From: Streptomyces sp. TSRI0107
Lineage (GTDB): Bacteria > Actinomycetota > Actinomycetes > Streptomycetales > Streptomycetaceae
Direction: 5' to 3'
DNA length: 64,000 bases
Assembly: GCF_001905845.1 (NCBI RefSeq)
Contig: NZ_LIVZ01000006.1
Span: 124,001 to 188,000, forward strand
Below, piece by piece: positions 8,002 through 19,346 of the stretch; position 1 is the stretch's first letter, and the number at the start of each line of letters is the position of its first letter. Under the pieces are notes generated by a model. The model had not been told where the DNA came from, did not search any database, and saw only the letters and a list, made by a program, of their open reading frames with translations. The translations under genes and the position numbers were made by a program.

Positions 8002-8065
8002 GGCCTTCCTCGCCGAGTATTCTGTTGCAGTTGCTCGGCGAGGGAGGCCGCACCCGTGTGTGCGG
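8002..8065 (+). terminator. Two successive hairpins between prs and rplY
   Basis: GGCCTTCCTCGCCGAG (8002-8017) pairs with CTCGGCGAGGGAGGCC (8034-8049), giving 16 bp with one G-U and a 16-nt loop. A second small hairpin, CCGCAC/GTGCGG, follows at about 8048-8065. The first could terminate prs, yet it lies over 100 nt before rplY with no U tract, so a regulatory leader for L25 is also possible. Confidence 0.6.
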
Positions 8066-8151
8066 TGGTCCGTTATCGACGCGCTCTTCGTAGCAGGCCG
8101 TTCGTGGCCGGGTGACCCCGTCCGTTCCGCTTTCTACGAGGAGTGATCATC

Positions 8152-8751
8152 ATGTCCGAGGTGAAGCTCACCGCCGAGACCCGTACCGAGTTCGGCAAGG
8201 GCGCCGCCCGCCGTATCCGCCGTGACCACAAGGTCCCGGGTGTGCTGTACGGCCACGGCTCCGACCCGCTGCACCTGACCTTCCCGGGTCACGACCTGCT
8301 GCTGGCGCTGCGTACGCCGAACGTCCTGATCTCGCTGGACATCGACGGCAAGTCCCAGGAGCTGGCGATCCCGAAGGCCGTGCAGCGTGACCCGCTGAAG
8401 GGCTTCCTGGAGCACGTCGACCTGCTGCTGGTCAAGCGTGGCGAGAAGGTCACGGTCGAGATCCCGGTCGTCGCCGAGGGCGAGCTGGCCGCCGGTGGCA
8501 ACCTGCTGGAGCACGTGCTGAACGCGCTTCCGGTCGAGGCCGAGGCCACGCACATCCCGGAGCAGGTGACCGTGTCCGTGGAGGGTCTGGAGGCCGGTGC
8601 CTCGATCCACGCCAAGGACATCGCGCTGCCGAACGGCGTGACTCTGGCCGTCGAGGAGGACGCTGTCGTCCTGCAGGTCCTGGCCGCGCAGGCCGAGGAG
8701 GCCGCGGGCGAGGAGGCCGCCGAGGGTGGCGAAGAGGCCGCCGAGGCCTGA
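8152..8751 (+). CDS. rplY: 50S ribosomal protein L25, long CTC form
   Basis: 199 aa from ATG at 8152, chosen over an in-frame GTG at 8143 because CGAGGAG (8137-8143) is correctly spaced for the ATG. It binds 5S rRNA in the large subunit; long forms are homologous to the general stress protein CTC. Residues 1-95 are the L25 domain, starting KLTAETRTEFGKGAARRIRR with VPGVLYGHG. Residues 100-180 are the C-terminal TL5-like beta domain. The tail (about 180-199) is an acidic Glu/Ala-rich extension common in actinobacteria. A terminator-like hairpin separates it from pth. Confidence 0.97.
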   Translation: MSEVKLTAETRTEFGKGAARRIRRDHKVPGVLYGHGSDPLHLTFPGHDLLLALRTPNVLISLDIDGKSQELAIPKAVQRDPLKGFLEHVDLLLVKRGEKVTVEIPVVAEGELAAGGNLLEHVLNALPVEAEATHIPEQVTVSVEGLEAGASIHAKDIALPNGVTLAVEEDAVVLQVLAAQAEEAAGEEAAEGGEEAAEA

Positions 8752-8773
8752 TCCTCAGCGTCGTCGTTTTCGT

Positions 8774-8826
8774 CAGCCGCTGTTCCCCGGGGGGTTCTCC
8801 GTGGGGGCAGCGGCTGGCGCGTATCT
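8774..8826 (+). terminator. Hairpin between rplY and pth
   Basis: CAGCCGCTG (8774-8782) and CAGCGGCTG (8818-8826) pair, and the inner CCCC/GGGG can extend the stem. It sits 22 nt after the rplY stop and 8 nt before the pth start, so it may act as a partial terminator or lower pth expression. Confidence 0.6.
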
Positions 8827-8834
8827 AAGGAGAC

Positions 8835-9437
8835 ATGGACGTGACGACGGATGCGGGTGCGCCCTGGCTGGTCGTGGGGCTGGGGAATCCTGGGCCGGAG
8901 TACGCGATGAACCGGCACAACGTCGGTTTCATGGTGGCCGATCTGCTGGCGGAGCGGATCGGGGGCAGATTCAAGCGGGCGGGCAAGGCGCAGGCGCAGG
9001 TGGTGGAGGGCCGGATCGGTCCGCCGGGGCCGGCGAACCGGCGGGTGATTCTGGCGAAGCCGATGTCGTACATGAATCTGTCGGGTGGTCCGGTGAACGC
9101 GCTGCGGGACTTCTACAAGGTTCCGGTGGCGAACATCGTGGCGGTGCACGACGAGCTGGACATCGACTACGGGACGCTGCGGCTGAAGCTGGGTGGTGGT
9201 GACAACGGGCACAACGGGCTGAAGTCGATGACGAAGGCGATGGGTTCGGACTATCACCGGGTGCGGTTCGGGATCGGGCGGCCGCCGGGGCGGATGCAGG
9301 TGGCGGATTTCGTGCTGAAGGACTTCGCGTCGGCGGAGCGCAAGGAGCTGGACTACTTCGTGGACCGAGCGGCGGACGCGGTGGAGTGTCTGGTGATCGA
9401 GGGGTTGGAGCGGGCGCAGAGCACGTACAACTCGTAG
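8835..9437 (+). CDS. pth: Peptidyl-tRNA hydrolase
   Basis: 200 aa from ATG at 8835 with a TAAGGAGAC site. It frees tRNA from peptidyl-tRNA that drops off ribosomes. WLVVGLGNPGPEYAMNRHNVGF carries the catalytic histidine (RHNVGF). KPMSYMNLSG and HDELDIDYG supply the conserved asparagine and aspartate, and GGDNGHNGLKSM completes the substrate groove. Length is typical of bacterial Pth. It closes the glmU-prs-rplY-pth block, and its stop lies 12 nt from the convergent end of the large caspase-STAND gene. Confidence 0.97.
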   Translation: MDVTTDAGAPWLVVGLGNPGPEYAMNRHNVGFMVADLLAERIGGRFKRAGKAQAQVVEGRIGPPGPANRRVILAKPMSYMNLSGGPVNALRDFYKVPVANIVAVHDELDIDYGTLRLKLGGGDNGHNGLKSMTKAMGSDYHRVRFGIGRPPGRMQVADFVLKDFASAERKELDYFVDRAADAVECLVIEGLERAQSTYNS

Positions 9438-9449
9438 GGGCGGGTGCGG

Positions 9450-12400
9450 CTACTGATCGCGGCCGGGGAGATACGGCGTGAGGTAGGTCCGGATGTCGTC
9501 GGTGGCGTCGGGGTGGAGGGTGAGCCAGCGGGCGGCGTGGGCTTCGATCTCGTCGCGGTGGGGGGCGGCGGGCGGGTGGTCGGCGAGGGCGCGCAGCAGG
9601 TGTTTGGCCGCGGCCCGGTGCCCGTTGCGCCGGAGCCATTCGAGGGCGATGGGGACCACGTCGGGGTGCGGGGGCGGGGTGTCCTGGAGGGCTGTGATCA
9701 GGTTCTCCAGGATCAGGGCTCCGGGCTGGCGGAGGCCGTGGTCCGATCCGAGCCAGTTCATGGCGTGCCGGATGATCGCCGTCCGGGTGTCGGCGGGCAG
9801 GTGGTCCTGCCTGAGCAGGACCGTGAGCAGCTGGTTGTCCGACTTGGTGGGGCCGTGCGCGGTCATCCAGTCAAGGATCGCCCGTATCAGTTCGGGGCCC
9901 AGGTCTCCTGTCATCGTTTCTTCGTGGAGGAGCGCGCGGAGCACCATGTCGTCGGTGGGGGCCGGGTTGTCCAGGTCGAGTCTGTCTCTGGCGTGCCGGG
10001 CGGCCTCGGCGCGTACGGCGGTGCCCGGGGTGAGGCCGGTCAGCAGGGCGCTGAGCACGAGGTTTTCCCCTGCGCTGGTCTCCGGGGTCCGGTGCTGGGC
10101 GGCGAGCCACGCGCGGGTGGCGTCGAGGGCTTGTCGTGGGCCGTCGTCGCCGAACTCTTCGGGGTCGCCGACCGCGTGGGCGAGCAATCGGGCGCTGGTT
10201 CCGGATGCGGGAAAGGCCTGGACCCAGCGCAGGACGTGGCCCCGGATGAGGCGTGCGACGGTCGAGGGGTCGTGTTCGTCGGTGGCGGTGTGCCGGACGG
10301 CGTGGAGTTTGTGGATCACGTAGGACGCTTCCGGGGTTTCGCCGTGGGTCTCCAGCCAGCGGAGTGCGTGGGTGACGCCGGTTTTCAGGGCGTCGTCGTT
10401 GCGGGTGAGGCGTGCCTGGAGCAGGTACGGGGCGAGGACGAAGGACGCCAGGGGGTGGTCGGCGTGGGTCTGGAGCCAGGCCTGCGCCCGTTGCAGGGCT
10501 TCTTCGATGAGGGCGTCGGGCAGGCCGTTGATCGGGAGCAGCCGGCGGAAGACGTAGCTGTCGCGTAGCTCTGTGAAGGGCACCTTCCGCATGCGTTCGA
10601 GTGCCTGCTCCACGGCTTGGTGCCGTTGCTCGGGGGTCATTTCCCGCCGGCGGGCGAGGAGGGCCTGGAGGAGGTGGCGCTCCCAGGGGGTCTCGTGTGA
10701 GGAGAGCCAGGCCAGGGCCTTGGTGATGGCGGTGTTCGTGACGTCGGCGCGGTCGGGGTCGGTGACGGCGTGGTCCTGGTATCTCAGCAGATCGATGAGG
10801 ACGAAGCTGGCCTCGGGCAGATCGGGGTGTTCCTCGAGCCAGGCGAGGGCGGCGGCCGCGCTGGCGGCGCCGGCGTCGGGGGCGGCTTCGACGTTGGTCT
10901 TGTAGAGCAGGGGTGCCAGGACGAATGAGGCCGTGACGGCCGACGCGTTCCTCTCCTCGGCGAGCCAGGTGTGGGCGGCTGCCACGGCTCTGCGGGCGAG
11001 GTGGGGGGAGAGGGCGGGGGACTTGAGCAGGGTGTGCAGGACGAAGCTGGCGATGGGTTTGGCGCCGTGGTGGTGGAGCCATTCGAGGGCGAAGGTGGCG
11101 ATGGGGGTGGTGTCGGCGAGCTGTGGGCTGTCGAGGGCTGCTCTCAGCAGGTAGTTGGCCTGTTCGTAGGCGGCGTATCTGACGAGCCAGTCGTGGGTGG
11201 CTTCGGCGAGCCGGAAGCGGTGGTCGGCGGGGATGGAGGGGGCGCGCAGGAGGGTGCTGAGGAGGCGTTCGTCGGCGAGTTCCCGGCGGAACTGGTGGGC
11301 GACTTCGACGGCGGTGTGCACGGCGAGGGTGACGATGTCGGGTCGGTGGCCGGTGTGGCGCAGCAGGGTGTGGATGCGGATGCGGCCCTGGCGGGTGAGG
11401 CCGTGGTGGTGGAGCCAGTCGCGGGTGGGGCCGGCGACGTACTGCTCGTAGTGGTCGGGGCGGCCTGTGGTGGCGTGGGCCAGGGCGTTGATGAGGTGGA
11501 CGGCGTCGGGGTCGTCGGGGATGTGCTGGGTGAGCCAGTCGTGGGCGGCCCGCAGGAGTGCGGCGGGGGCGGCTGCGGAGTTGAGGGCGGCGTCGGTGAG
11601 GAAGGCGCGGATGTGGGCGTGTTCGGCCCCGGCGAGCCAGGGGGTGACGAGGGTGTCCCAGTGGTCGACGACGGCTCGGCGCCAGGGGAGGGCGGAGATC
11701 ATCGTGATGAGGGTGCGTGCGCCTTCGTCGGGGTTGGTGCGCAGCAGCGCGAGGATGTCGGCCTGGCGGGTGCCGAGCCAGGTCGAGCAGGCTCGGGCGA
11801 GTTCGTCGGCGGCGTCGCCTTCGAGGTCGGTGCCCCAGCGGTTGAGGTGGCCGACGGCTCTGCGCAGGGTGCGCAGGTCTGGGTGGAGGGCGTCGAGGAG
11901 TTCGCCGGGCCGGTCGGGGTCGAGGGTGTAGCCGTCCAGGAGGCAGGTCTCGCCGAGGAAGAGGTCGGTGACGATGTCATGGATGGTGTCGAGGAGGTCG
12001 GCGTCGGGGTCGTCGGGGTCCTCGGCGGTGAGGAGCCAGCCGTGTGACTTGAGGCGGGCGACGACTTTGGCGCCGTTGACGGCGGTGCGCGCGGGGGTGC
12101 CGGTGGTGCCGTCGGCTGTGGTGGCGAGGCGGCCGCGCAGGACGGCGTCGGCGGATTTCTCGACGGCCTCGCGGGTGTGGACGCAGGTGAGGGCGGCCGC
12201 GGTGGCGGCGAGGCGTTCGGCGACGTCGTCGGCGGGGCCGAGGTCCTCTCGGGTGCGGCGGTCGAACCAGTCGATGAGGGCGCCGGGGCGGGGCACGTCG
12301 GGGTTGGCGGGGTCGAGGGTGCCGTCCGCGGCGAGTCGTTCCAGTTCGAGGGAGAGGAGCAGGGCGAGGACGGGGTGGGTGGTGCACAGGTCGGCCATGG

Positions 12401-13820
12401 TGTCGCCGAGAGCGGTCCAGGCTTTGGGGGCGACGGTCTTGAAGATGTGCCGGGCGAGGGTCTGCCGGCGGGTCTCGTCGGTGCGGAGGTCGACGACGGC
12501 GAAGAGGGTGCGTGAACCGCGGCTCTCCAGGTCTCTGCGGGCGCCGGGGCGGACGGCGGCTACGCAGGCGATGTGCAGGCCTTCCTCGGCTTCGGCGTGC
12601 AGGAGGGTGGCGAGGTCGCGCAGGTCGAGGCTGTGGTAGCGGTCGAGGTAGTCGAGGACGAGGAGGACGCGGCTGCCGCGCCGGTGTGCGACGGCTTCCC
12701 GGACGCTGTCGAGGAGTTGTTCGGCGCGCAGTCCCTCGTCCTGCCGGGGGTGGAACACCTGCCAGCCGCGGTCGAGGGCGTGCCGGGCGACTTCGAGGCA
12801 GGTGCGGGTCTTGCCGGTTCCGGCGGGTCCGGTGAGCAGGATGCCGCGCAGGGCGTCCTGGTAGCCGGTGGAGTCGGCGGGGTTGGTGAGCCGGGCGAGG
12901 ATGCGGGCCGGGGAGGTCTCGTGGTGGGCGTCGGGCGGGAGGTAGGGCAGGCGGGTGTCGGTGAGGAACTTGCCTTTGGCGCCGAGCCGGGTGAGGGCCT
13001 CGGTGTGGGTGGGCAGTGAGTCGGGCCGGTGGACGGGCGGGGTGGGGCGGAAGGGGGCGCCGCTCCAGTGGTCGGTGTCGGCGGTGAGGCGTTGGCCCTG
13101 GAGTTCGTCGCGGAGTGAGTGGGCGATGGCGGCCGGGTCGGGCGGCCACCCTGGTGCGGCGTTCAGTTTCGCGAGGAAGGCGCGGGTGAACAGGCCGCCG
13201 CCGTCGGGGTGGCTGTAGGCGGCGCTGCCGGACTGGGTGGCGTGCAGGCTGAGCAGTTCGGTGCGCCGTCTGGGTTTGTGGGCGGTGCCGGGGAACGTGA
13301 CCCAGCCGTAGGTGTGCGGGCGGGGGTCGGTGACGCGGCAGGCGTCGTAGAGGAGGACCTTGCGGGCGATGTGGTCGTAGGCCTGGTTGTGCAGGAGGTA
13401 GTCGCGCAGGCTGTCGGTGGACATGGCCATCAGGCCGTCGGCGAACGGGAGGAGTTCGCCTTTCTGGTCGGGTGGCAGCAGGCCGTGGCCGCTCCAGGTG
13501 AGCCAGAGCAGGTCGGCCTGCGGCACGGCCGGCAGGTGCTGTGCGAGGACTTCCCGGATGTCCCGTTCGGTGGCGGCGCGGTGGTGGACGATGCCGAGCC
13601 GGTCGGCCGCTCGGCGGACGTGGTCGCGGTTGGTGTCCAGGGGGGAGACGCACAGCCGGATGTGGTCGGGGGGCACGTCGTTGTCGATCAGCCACTCGGC
13701 GTGGCCGAGGGCGTCGGCGGCGGCTCCGGGCAGTGGTCTCAGGCCGGTGTCGTACTGCTCGATCCCGACGAGCAGGGCATACGTCCGCTCGGGCGTGACG
13801 TCGGACAGGATCTCGGTCAC
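9450..13820 (-). CDS. Caspase-STAND (NACHT-like) protein with C-terminal helical repeats
   Basis: 1456 aa from GTG at 13820, which overlaps the stop of the upstream hydrolase gene (GTGA), so translation is coupled. Residues 10-260 are a caspase-like (C14) domain: YALLVGIEQY, catalytic His112 in WSGHG and Cys161 in LLYDACR. Residues 325-620 are a STAND-type NTPase with Walker A GPAGTGKT (331-338), Walker B VLLVLDYLD (385-393) and AAVRPGARRD (421-430). Residues 750-1456 are about 15 degenerate units of about 40 residues, each with W-[LM] and often ASFVLxxLL. This is the layout of NLR-like proteins: sensor repeats, an oligomerising ATPase and a protease effector. Related bacterial systems defend against phage, but no trigger or target can be read here. 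The cytoplasmic protein lacks a signal peptide. Confidence 0.9.
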   Translation of the reverse strand: MTEILSDVTPERTYALLVGIEQYDTGLRPLPGAAADALGHAEWLIDNDVPPDHIRLCVSPLDTNRDHVRRAADRLGIVHHRAATERDIREVLAQHLPAVPQADLLWLTWSGHGLLPPDQKGELLPFADGLMAMSTDSLRDYLLHNQAYDHIARKVLLYDACRVTDPRPHTYGWVTFPGTAHKPRRRTELLSLHATQSGSAAYSHPDGGGLFTRAFLAKLNAAPGWPPDPAAIAHSLRDELQGQRLTADTDHWSGAPFRPTPPVHRPDSLPTHTEALTRLGAKGKFLTDTRLPYLPPDAHHETSPARILARLTNPADSTGYQDALRGILLTGPAGTGKTRTCLEVARHALDRGWQVFHPRQDEGLRAEQLLDSVREAVAHRRGSRVLLVLDYLDRYHSLDLRDLATLLHAEAEEGLHIACVAAVRPGARRDLESRGSRTLFAVVDLRTDETRRQTLARHIFKTVAPKAWTALGDTMADLCTTHPVLALLLSLELERLAADGTLDPANPDVPRPGALIDWFDRRTREDLGPADDVAERLAATAAALTCVHTREAVEKSADAVLRGRLATTADGTTGTPARTAVNGAKVVARLKSHGWLLTAEDPDDPDADLLDTIHDIVTDLFLGETCLLDGYTLDPDRPGELLDALHPDLRTLRRAVGHLNRWGTDLEGDAADELARACSTWLGTRQADILALLRTNPDEGARTLITMISALPWRRAVVDHWDTLVTPWLAGAEHAHIRAFLTDAALNSAAAPAALLRAAHDWLTQHIPDDPDAVHLINALAHATTGRPDHYEQYVAGPTRDWLHHHGLTRQGRIRIHTLLRHTGHRPDIVTLAVHTAVEVAHQFRRELADERLLSTLLRAPSIPADHRFRLAEATHDWLVRYAAYEQANYLLRAALDSPQLADTTPIATFALEWLHHHGAKPIASFVLHTLLKSPALSPHLARRAVAAAHTWLAEERNASAVTASFVLAPLLYKTNVEAAPDAGAASAAAALAWLEEHPDLPEASFVLIDLLRYQDHAVTDPDRADVTNTAITKALAWLSSHETPWERHLLQALLARRREMTPEQRHQAVEQALERMRKVPFTELRDSYVFRRLLPINGLPDALIEEALQRAQAWLQTHADHPLASFVLAPYLLQARLTRNDDALKTGVTHALRWLETHGETPEASYVIHKLHAVRHTATDEHDPSTVARLIRGHVLRWVQAFPASGTSARLLAHAVGDPEEFGDDGPRQALDATRAWLAAQHRTPETSAGENLVLSALLTGLTPGTAVRAEAARHARDRLDLDNPAPTDDMVLRALLHEETMTGDLGPELIRAILDWMTAHGPTKSDNQLLTVLLRQDHLPADTRTAIIRHAMNWLGSDHGLRQPGALILENLITALQDTPPPHPDVVPIALEWLRRNGHRAAAKHLLRALADHPPAAPHRDEIEAHAARWLTLHPDATDDIRTYLTPYLPGRDQ

Positions 13821-15022
13821 GCGCTGCCGTCCCGGGCGATGCGGGCGAGGAGGCCGAGGACTTGGGGGTTGCGGAAGTAGGCGCTGTGGGAGGCCTTGAA
13901 CGGCTGGCCGGAGGTGAGGTCGACGTCCTGGACGCGCTGCGGGAAGACGGGTTCGGCGAGGAAGGCGAGCAGGTCGCGCCGGTCGTAGACGTTGGTCCAC
14001 CGCGGGAAGTGCCCGGGCAGGGGGGCGTCGGGGTCGAGGGCGGGCAGTGCGCCGAGTTCGTGGAGGTGGGCGGCCTGGGAACCGATGGTGACGAGGTGGC
14101 GTACGGCGGGCAGTTCCCGCTCGGCGAGGAGGTCGACGGCGGCTGTGCCGCCCAGGCTGTGTGCGAGCAGGACGACCGGGCCGTGCTCCGCGGCGACTTC
14201 GGTGACGCGCTGTCTGATGTGGTCGCGCAGGGCGGCGCCGCGGGCCAGGTATTTGAGGATGTCGCCGGCCCGGGGGTGGGTGCGGTCCATGAGGGCGGCG
14301 CGTTTCCACATGAGGTAGCGCATGCCGCCGAGGGGGGCGAGCACCTTCCAGGCGCCGTCGAGGACGCCGCGGGCGTCGCCGTCGCCCAGGTCCCGGGCGA
14401 TGAGGCGGACGGCTTCGTCGCGCCGGGCGGGTGACCAGCGCAGGACTCCTCCCCGGTGGTCGACGGCCACGAGGAGATGGGCGACGACGGCGGTCGCGAT
14501 GGCGTTGGGCAGCTGCCCCGGCGGCATTCCGTGTTCGAGGACGTCGCGGCCGGCGGGGCTGTCGAGGACGGCGGTGACGGCCTCGGGGAAGTCCTGGAGG
14601 ACGCCGGCTTCGTCGAGGAGTGCGGCCAGTGCGGCGGGGGGTGTGGCGGCGAGGGCGCGGGCGGTGGGTTCGAGGGCGGGGTCGGGGGGTTCGTCGTAGG
14701 GTGCGTCGGTTTCCGTGGTGGTGCGGCGCAGGGGTGCCAGGGGGTCTTCGTAGAGCAGTTCCCAGGCGAGGGCTTCCGCGTCCGCGTCGGACGGCTCGCT
14801 CCCGAAGGGGTCGGCCGGCTCGGGCGGGTTCGGTTCCGCCGGTGCGCCGGGCAGTGTGGCGGTTCCGGTGCCCGCCGGGACGCCGAAGACGTCGCCCCAG
14901 TAGCAGTCGTGCACGCGCAGGGCCGGGTCGATGTCCGCGAGGCCCTTGCGCAGTTCGTCGGCGGTCTCGTCGTACGCGGCGCGTCTCACGCCCGTCCCGT
15001 GAACGAACAGCAGCCCGGCCAT
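13817..15022 (-). CDS. Alpha/beta hydrolase coupled to the caspase-STAND gene
   Basis: 401 aa from ATG at 15022 behind GAGGGGGC. The fold is alpha/beta hydrolase: FVHGTG (6-11) for the oxyanion hole, nucleophile Ser289 in LLAHSLGG, and likely acid Asp347 or Asp350 in VYDRRD with His379 in ASHSAYF. A proline/acidic-rich insertion (about 55-120) separates the first strand from the rest. Related PGAP1/lipase-like hydrolases serve as effectors in STAND systems. Its stop overlaps the caspase gene start by 4 nt, so the two act together. Two effector-type domains, hydrolase and caspase, in one unit is notable. It could cleave lipid or a protein ester; the substrate is unknown. No signal peptide is visible. 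Confidence 0.85.
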   Translation of the reverse strand: MAGLLFVHGTGVRRAAYDETADELRKGLADIDPALRVHDCYWGDVFGVPAGTGTATLPGAPAEPNPPEPADPFGSEPSDADAEALAWELLYEDPLAPLRRTTTETDAPYDEPPDPALEPTARALAATPPAALAALLDEAGVLQDFPEAVTAVLDSPAGRDVLEHGMPPGQLPNAIATAVVAHLLVAVDHRGGVLRWSPARRDEAVRLIARDLGDGDARGVLDGAWKVLAPLGGMRYLMWKRAALMDRTHPRAGDILKYLARGAALRDHIRQRVTEVAAEHGPVVLLAHSLGGTAAVDLLAERELPAVRHLVTIGSQAAHLHELGALPALDPDAPLPGHFPRWTNVYDRRDLLAFLAEPVFPQRVQDVDLTSGQPFKASHSAYFRNPQVLGLLARIARDGSA

Positions 15023-15147
15023 GCCGCCCCCTCGCGTGCTTCGCGTCCTCGTCTCCCGTTCACCTTAAGAACGCCGGGCTCCCCCGTCCCCGGTTCCCGA
15101 GCGAGCGAAGTTGACTTTCGGCAAACCGATGGCCAAGGATCGCGGCC

Positions 15148-15636
15148 ATGCCTTCTGCGGTCGTCTCCAGTCAGGGTGCGGACGCCGTGCTGCGGTTCGG
15201 TCGTTCCGCGGCGACGGGTGTGCTCACGGTGCTGATCCTGATCGCCGGTGTGTGGGCCTCATGGGGTTCCGCCCAGTACACGATGCTCACCAAGGGCCGT
15301 GAGAGCGGGACGATCGTGGTGAACCGGTGTGACGACGGCACCTGCGCCGGGCCGTTCACGCCGTTGTCGCAGGGCGCGCGGCCGCGCGAGCGGGTGGTCA
15401 TCGAGGAGTCGGCCGCCGTGCGGGAGGGGCAGACGTACACGGTCGTCCTGAAGCCCGACGGTGACGAGGTGGTGCGGTCGGGGCCCGCCGGGGTCCTCCA
15501 TTCCTGGGTGCCGCTCGGCGGTGCGCTGCTGCTCGCCTCGGTCGTGGTGGCGGGCGGGCTGCGCCGGACGCGGGTGGCGTGGGTGATGGGCGGATCGGGG
15601 CTGGCGCTGATCACGGCGGCGTTCCTGGTCGTCTGA
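15148..15636 (+). CDS. Membrane protein of unknown function
   Basis: 162 aa from ATG at 15148. One membrane segment spans about 22-40 (ATGVLTVLILIAGVWASWG). A central domain of about 75 residues with a Cys-x4-Cys pair (RCDDGTCAG) and GQTYTVVLKPDGDEV follows. Two more segments occupy about 115-160. The topology suggests the middle domain faces outward, where the cysteines could form a disulfide. I do not recognise a family. It is divergent from the hydrolase gene. From memory, a small membrane protein sits between pth and ppc in other Streptomyces, which would place the caspase island as an insertion before it. Confidence 0.75.
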   Translation: MPSAVVSSQGADAVLRFGRSAATGVLTVLILIAGVWASWGSAQYTMLTKGRESGTIVVNRCDDGTCAGPFTPLSQGARPRERVVIEESAAVREGQTYTVVLKPDGDEVVRSGPAGVLHSWVPLGGALLLASVVVAGGLRRTRVAWVMGGSGLALITAAFLVV

Positions 15637-15705
15637 GCCGGTCCGGGCCGGGGGTCGCGCGCGACGATTTTCGCATCAGCCGACACTCCGACCCGATATC
15701 GCCGT

Positions 15706-15722
15706 TCTCCACACTGTGGAGA
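15706..15722. promoter_or_regulatory. Palindrome upstream of the LAETG surface protein gene
   Basis: TCTCCACACTGTGGAGA is a 17-nt palindrome about the central base, 106 nt before the ATG at 15828. It could be an operator for the surface protein gene. No further repeat is visible in the 190-nt gap. Confidence 0.4.
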
Positions 15723-15827
15723 GTTCGAGCGTTGCCGGTTCGTGCTTGTTCCGTCATCGCACGACGCCGGAAGCTGAGCCGCCCCCTCCACATCTTCCCC
15801 GTTCGTCACTCGAAGATGGACTGCTTC

Positions 15828-16517
15828 ATGCGAACCCTTACTCGCGCCGGCGCCGTGTCCGCCGTCGCCGCGGCAGCGCTGCTCCTGTCCCCCGCCGCCC
15901 ACGCCACCCCGCCGGCCGGCGACAACGGCACCGTCAAGATCCACGACGCGGCCACCGGCGAGGAGCTGCGCAAGAACGAGCCGCACGTCTGCACGTTCTA
16001 CCTGGACGCCTTCGGCTTCGACGCCGGCCAGCAGGTCGACTGGCACATCGAGGCCTGGGCGCCGACGGCCGGCGTCAAGGGCGAGACGGTGAAGTCCGGC
16101 TCGCTCGCCCTGGACGCCGAGGGCCACGGCCGTACGGACGACCTGTCGCTCCCCGACGGTCACTACAAGCTGTTCTGGAACTTCGACGGCGAGAAGGGCT
16201 CCGCGAAGCACAAGGTGTTCTGGACGGACTGCGAGGAGGAGGACGCCGGCGAGCAGCCCGGTACGACGCCGTCCGCCACGCCGTCCGCGTCGTCGGACGC
16301 CTCCGCGGCCCCCAGCGCCTCCCCGGGCACGTCCGAGGGCGGCGAGACCGCCCCTGCCGCCTCCTCCTCCCCGTCCGCGCAGGGCGGTGGCGGCGGGGGT
16401 GACCTCGCCGAGACCGGCAGCAGCGCCCCGGTCGGTCTGCTGGCCGGTACCGCCGCCGCGCTGGTCGCCGCGGGCGGCTGGCTGGTGCTGCGGCGGCGGA
16501 CGGGCCGGCAGGGCTGA
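15828..16517 (+). CDS. Secreted protein with LAETG sortase signal
   Basis: 229 aa from ATG at 15828 (MRTLTRAGAV). An ATG at 15816 would add four residues; I prefer 15828 because it starts a normal signal peptide. The N-terminus is a signal peptide ending near SPAAHA. The mature domain (about 28-140) has two cysteines and DLSLPDGHYKLFWNFDG. A Ser/Ala/Pro-rich wall-spanning stretch (about 140-190) follows. LAETG (193-197), a hydrophobic helix and the basic tail RRRTGRQG form a class E sortase signal, so the protein is probably wall-anchored. Role unknown. Confidence 0.85.
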   Translation: MRTLTRAGAVSAVAAAALLLSPAAHATPPAGDNGTVKIHDAATGEELRKNEPHVCTFYLDAFGFDAGQQVDWHIEAWAPTAGVKGETVKSGSLALDAEGHGRTDDLSLPDGHYKLFWNFDGEKGSAKHKVFWTDCEEEDAGEQPGTTPSATPSASSDASAAPSASPGTSEGGETAPAASSSPSAQGGGGGGDLAETGSSAPVGLLAGTAAALVAAGGWLVLRRRTGRQG

Positions 16518-16538
16518 CCCGGTCCCCTGACGCGGAAC

Positions 16539-16592
16539 GGCGGCGCCCCCGCCTCGTACATCGCGAGCGAGTACGGGGACGGGGGCGCCGCC
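16539..16592. terminator. Bidirectional terminator between surface protein and ppc
   Basis: GGCGGCGCCCCCG at 16539-16551 pairs with CGGGGGCGCCGCC at 16580-16592, extended by an inner CGTAC/GTACG pairing. It lies between two convergent genes and can serve both. Confidence 0.85.
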
Positions 16593-16613
16593 GTGTGCCG
16601 GGCGGGGCCGGGG

Positions 16614-19346
<2,733 letters not shown>

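Noticed and set aside
6698..8053. A 451-codon antisense frame over prs
   Set aside because: Arg/His-rich translation with no motif, opposite to a clear housekeeping gene.
9450..15022. Classification of the island as a known named defence system
   Set aside because: The domain set fits NLR-like systems in general, but by eye I could not match it to a specific named type, so no name is assigned.
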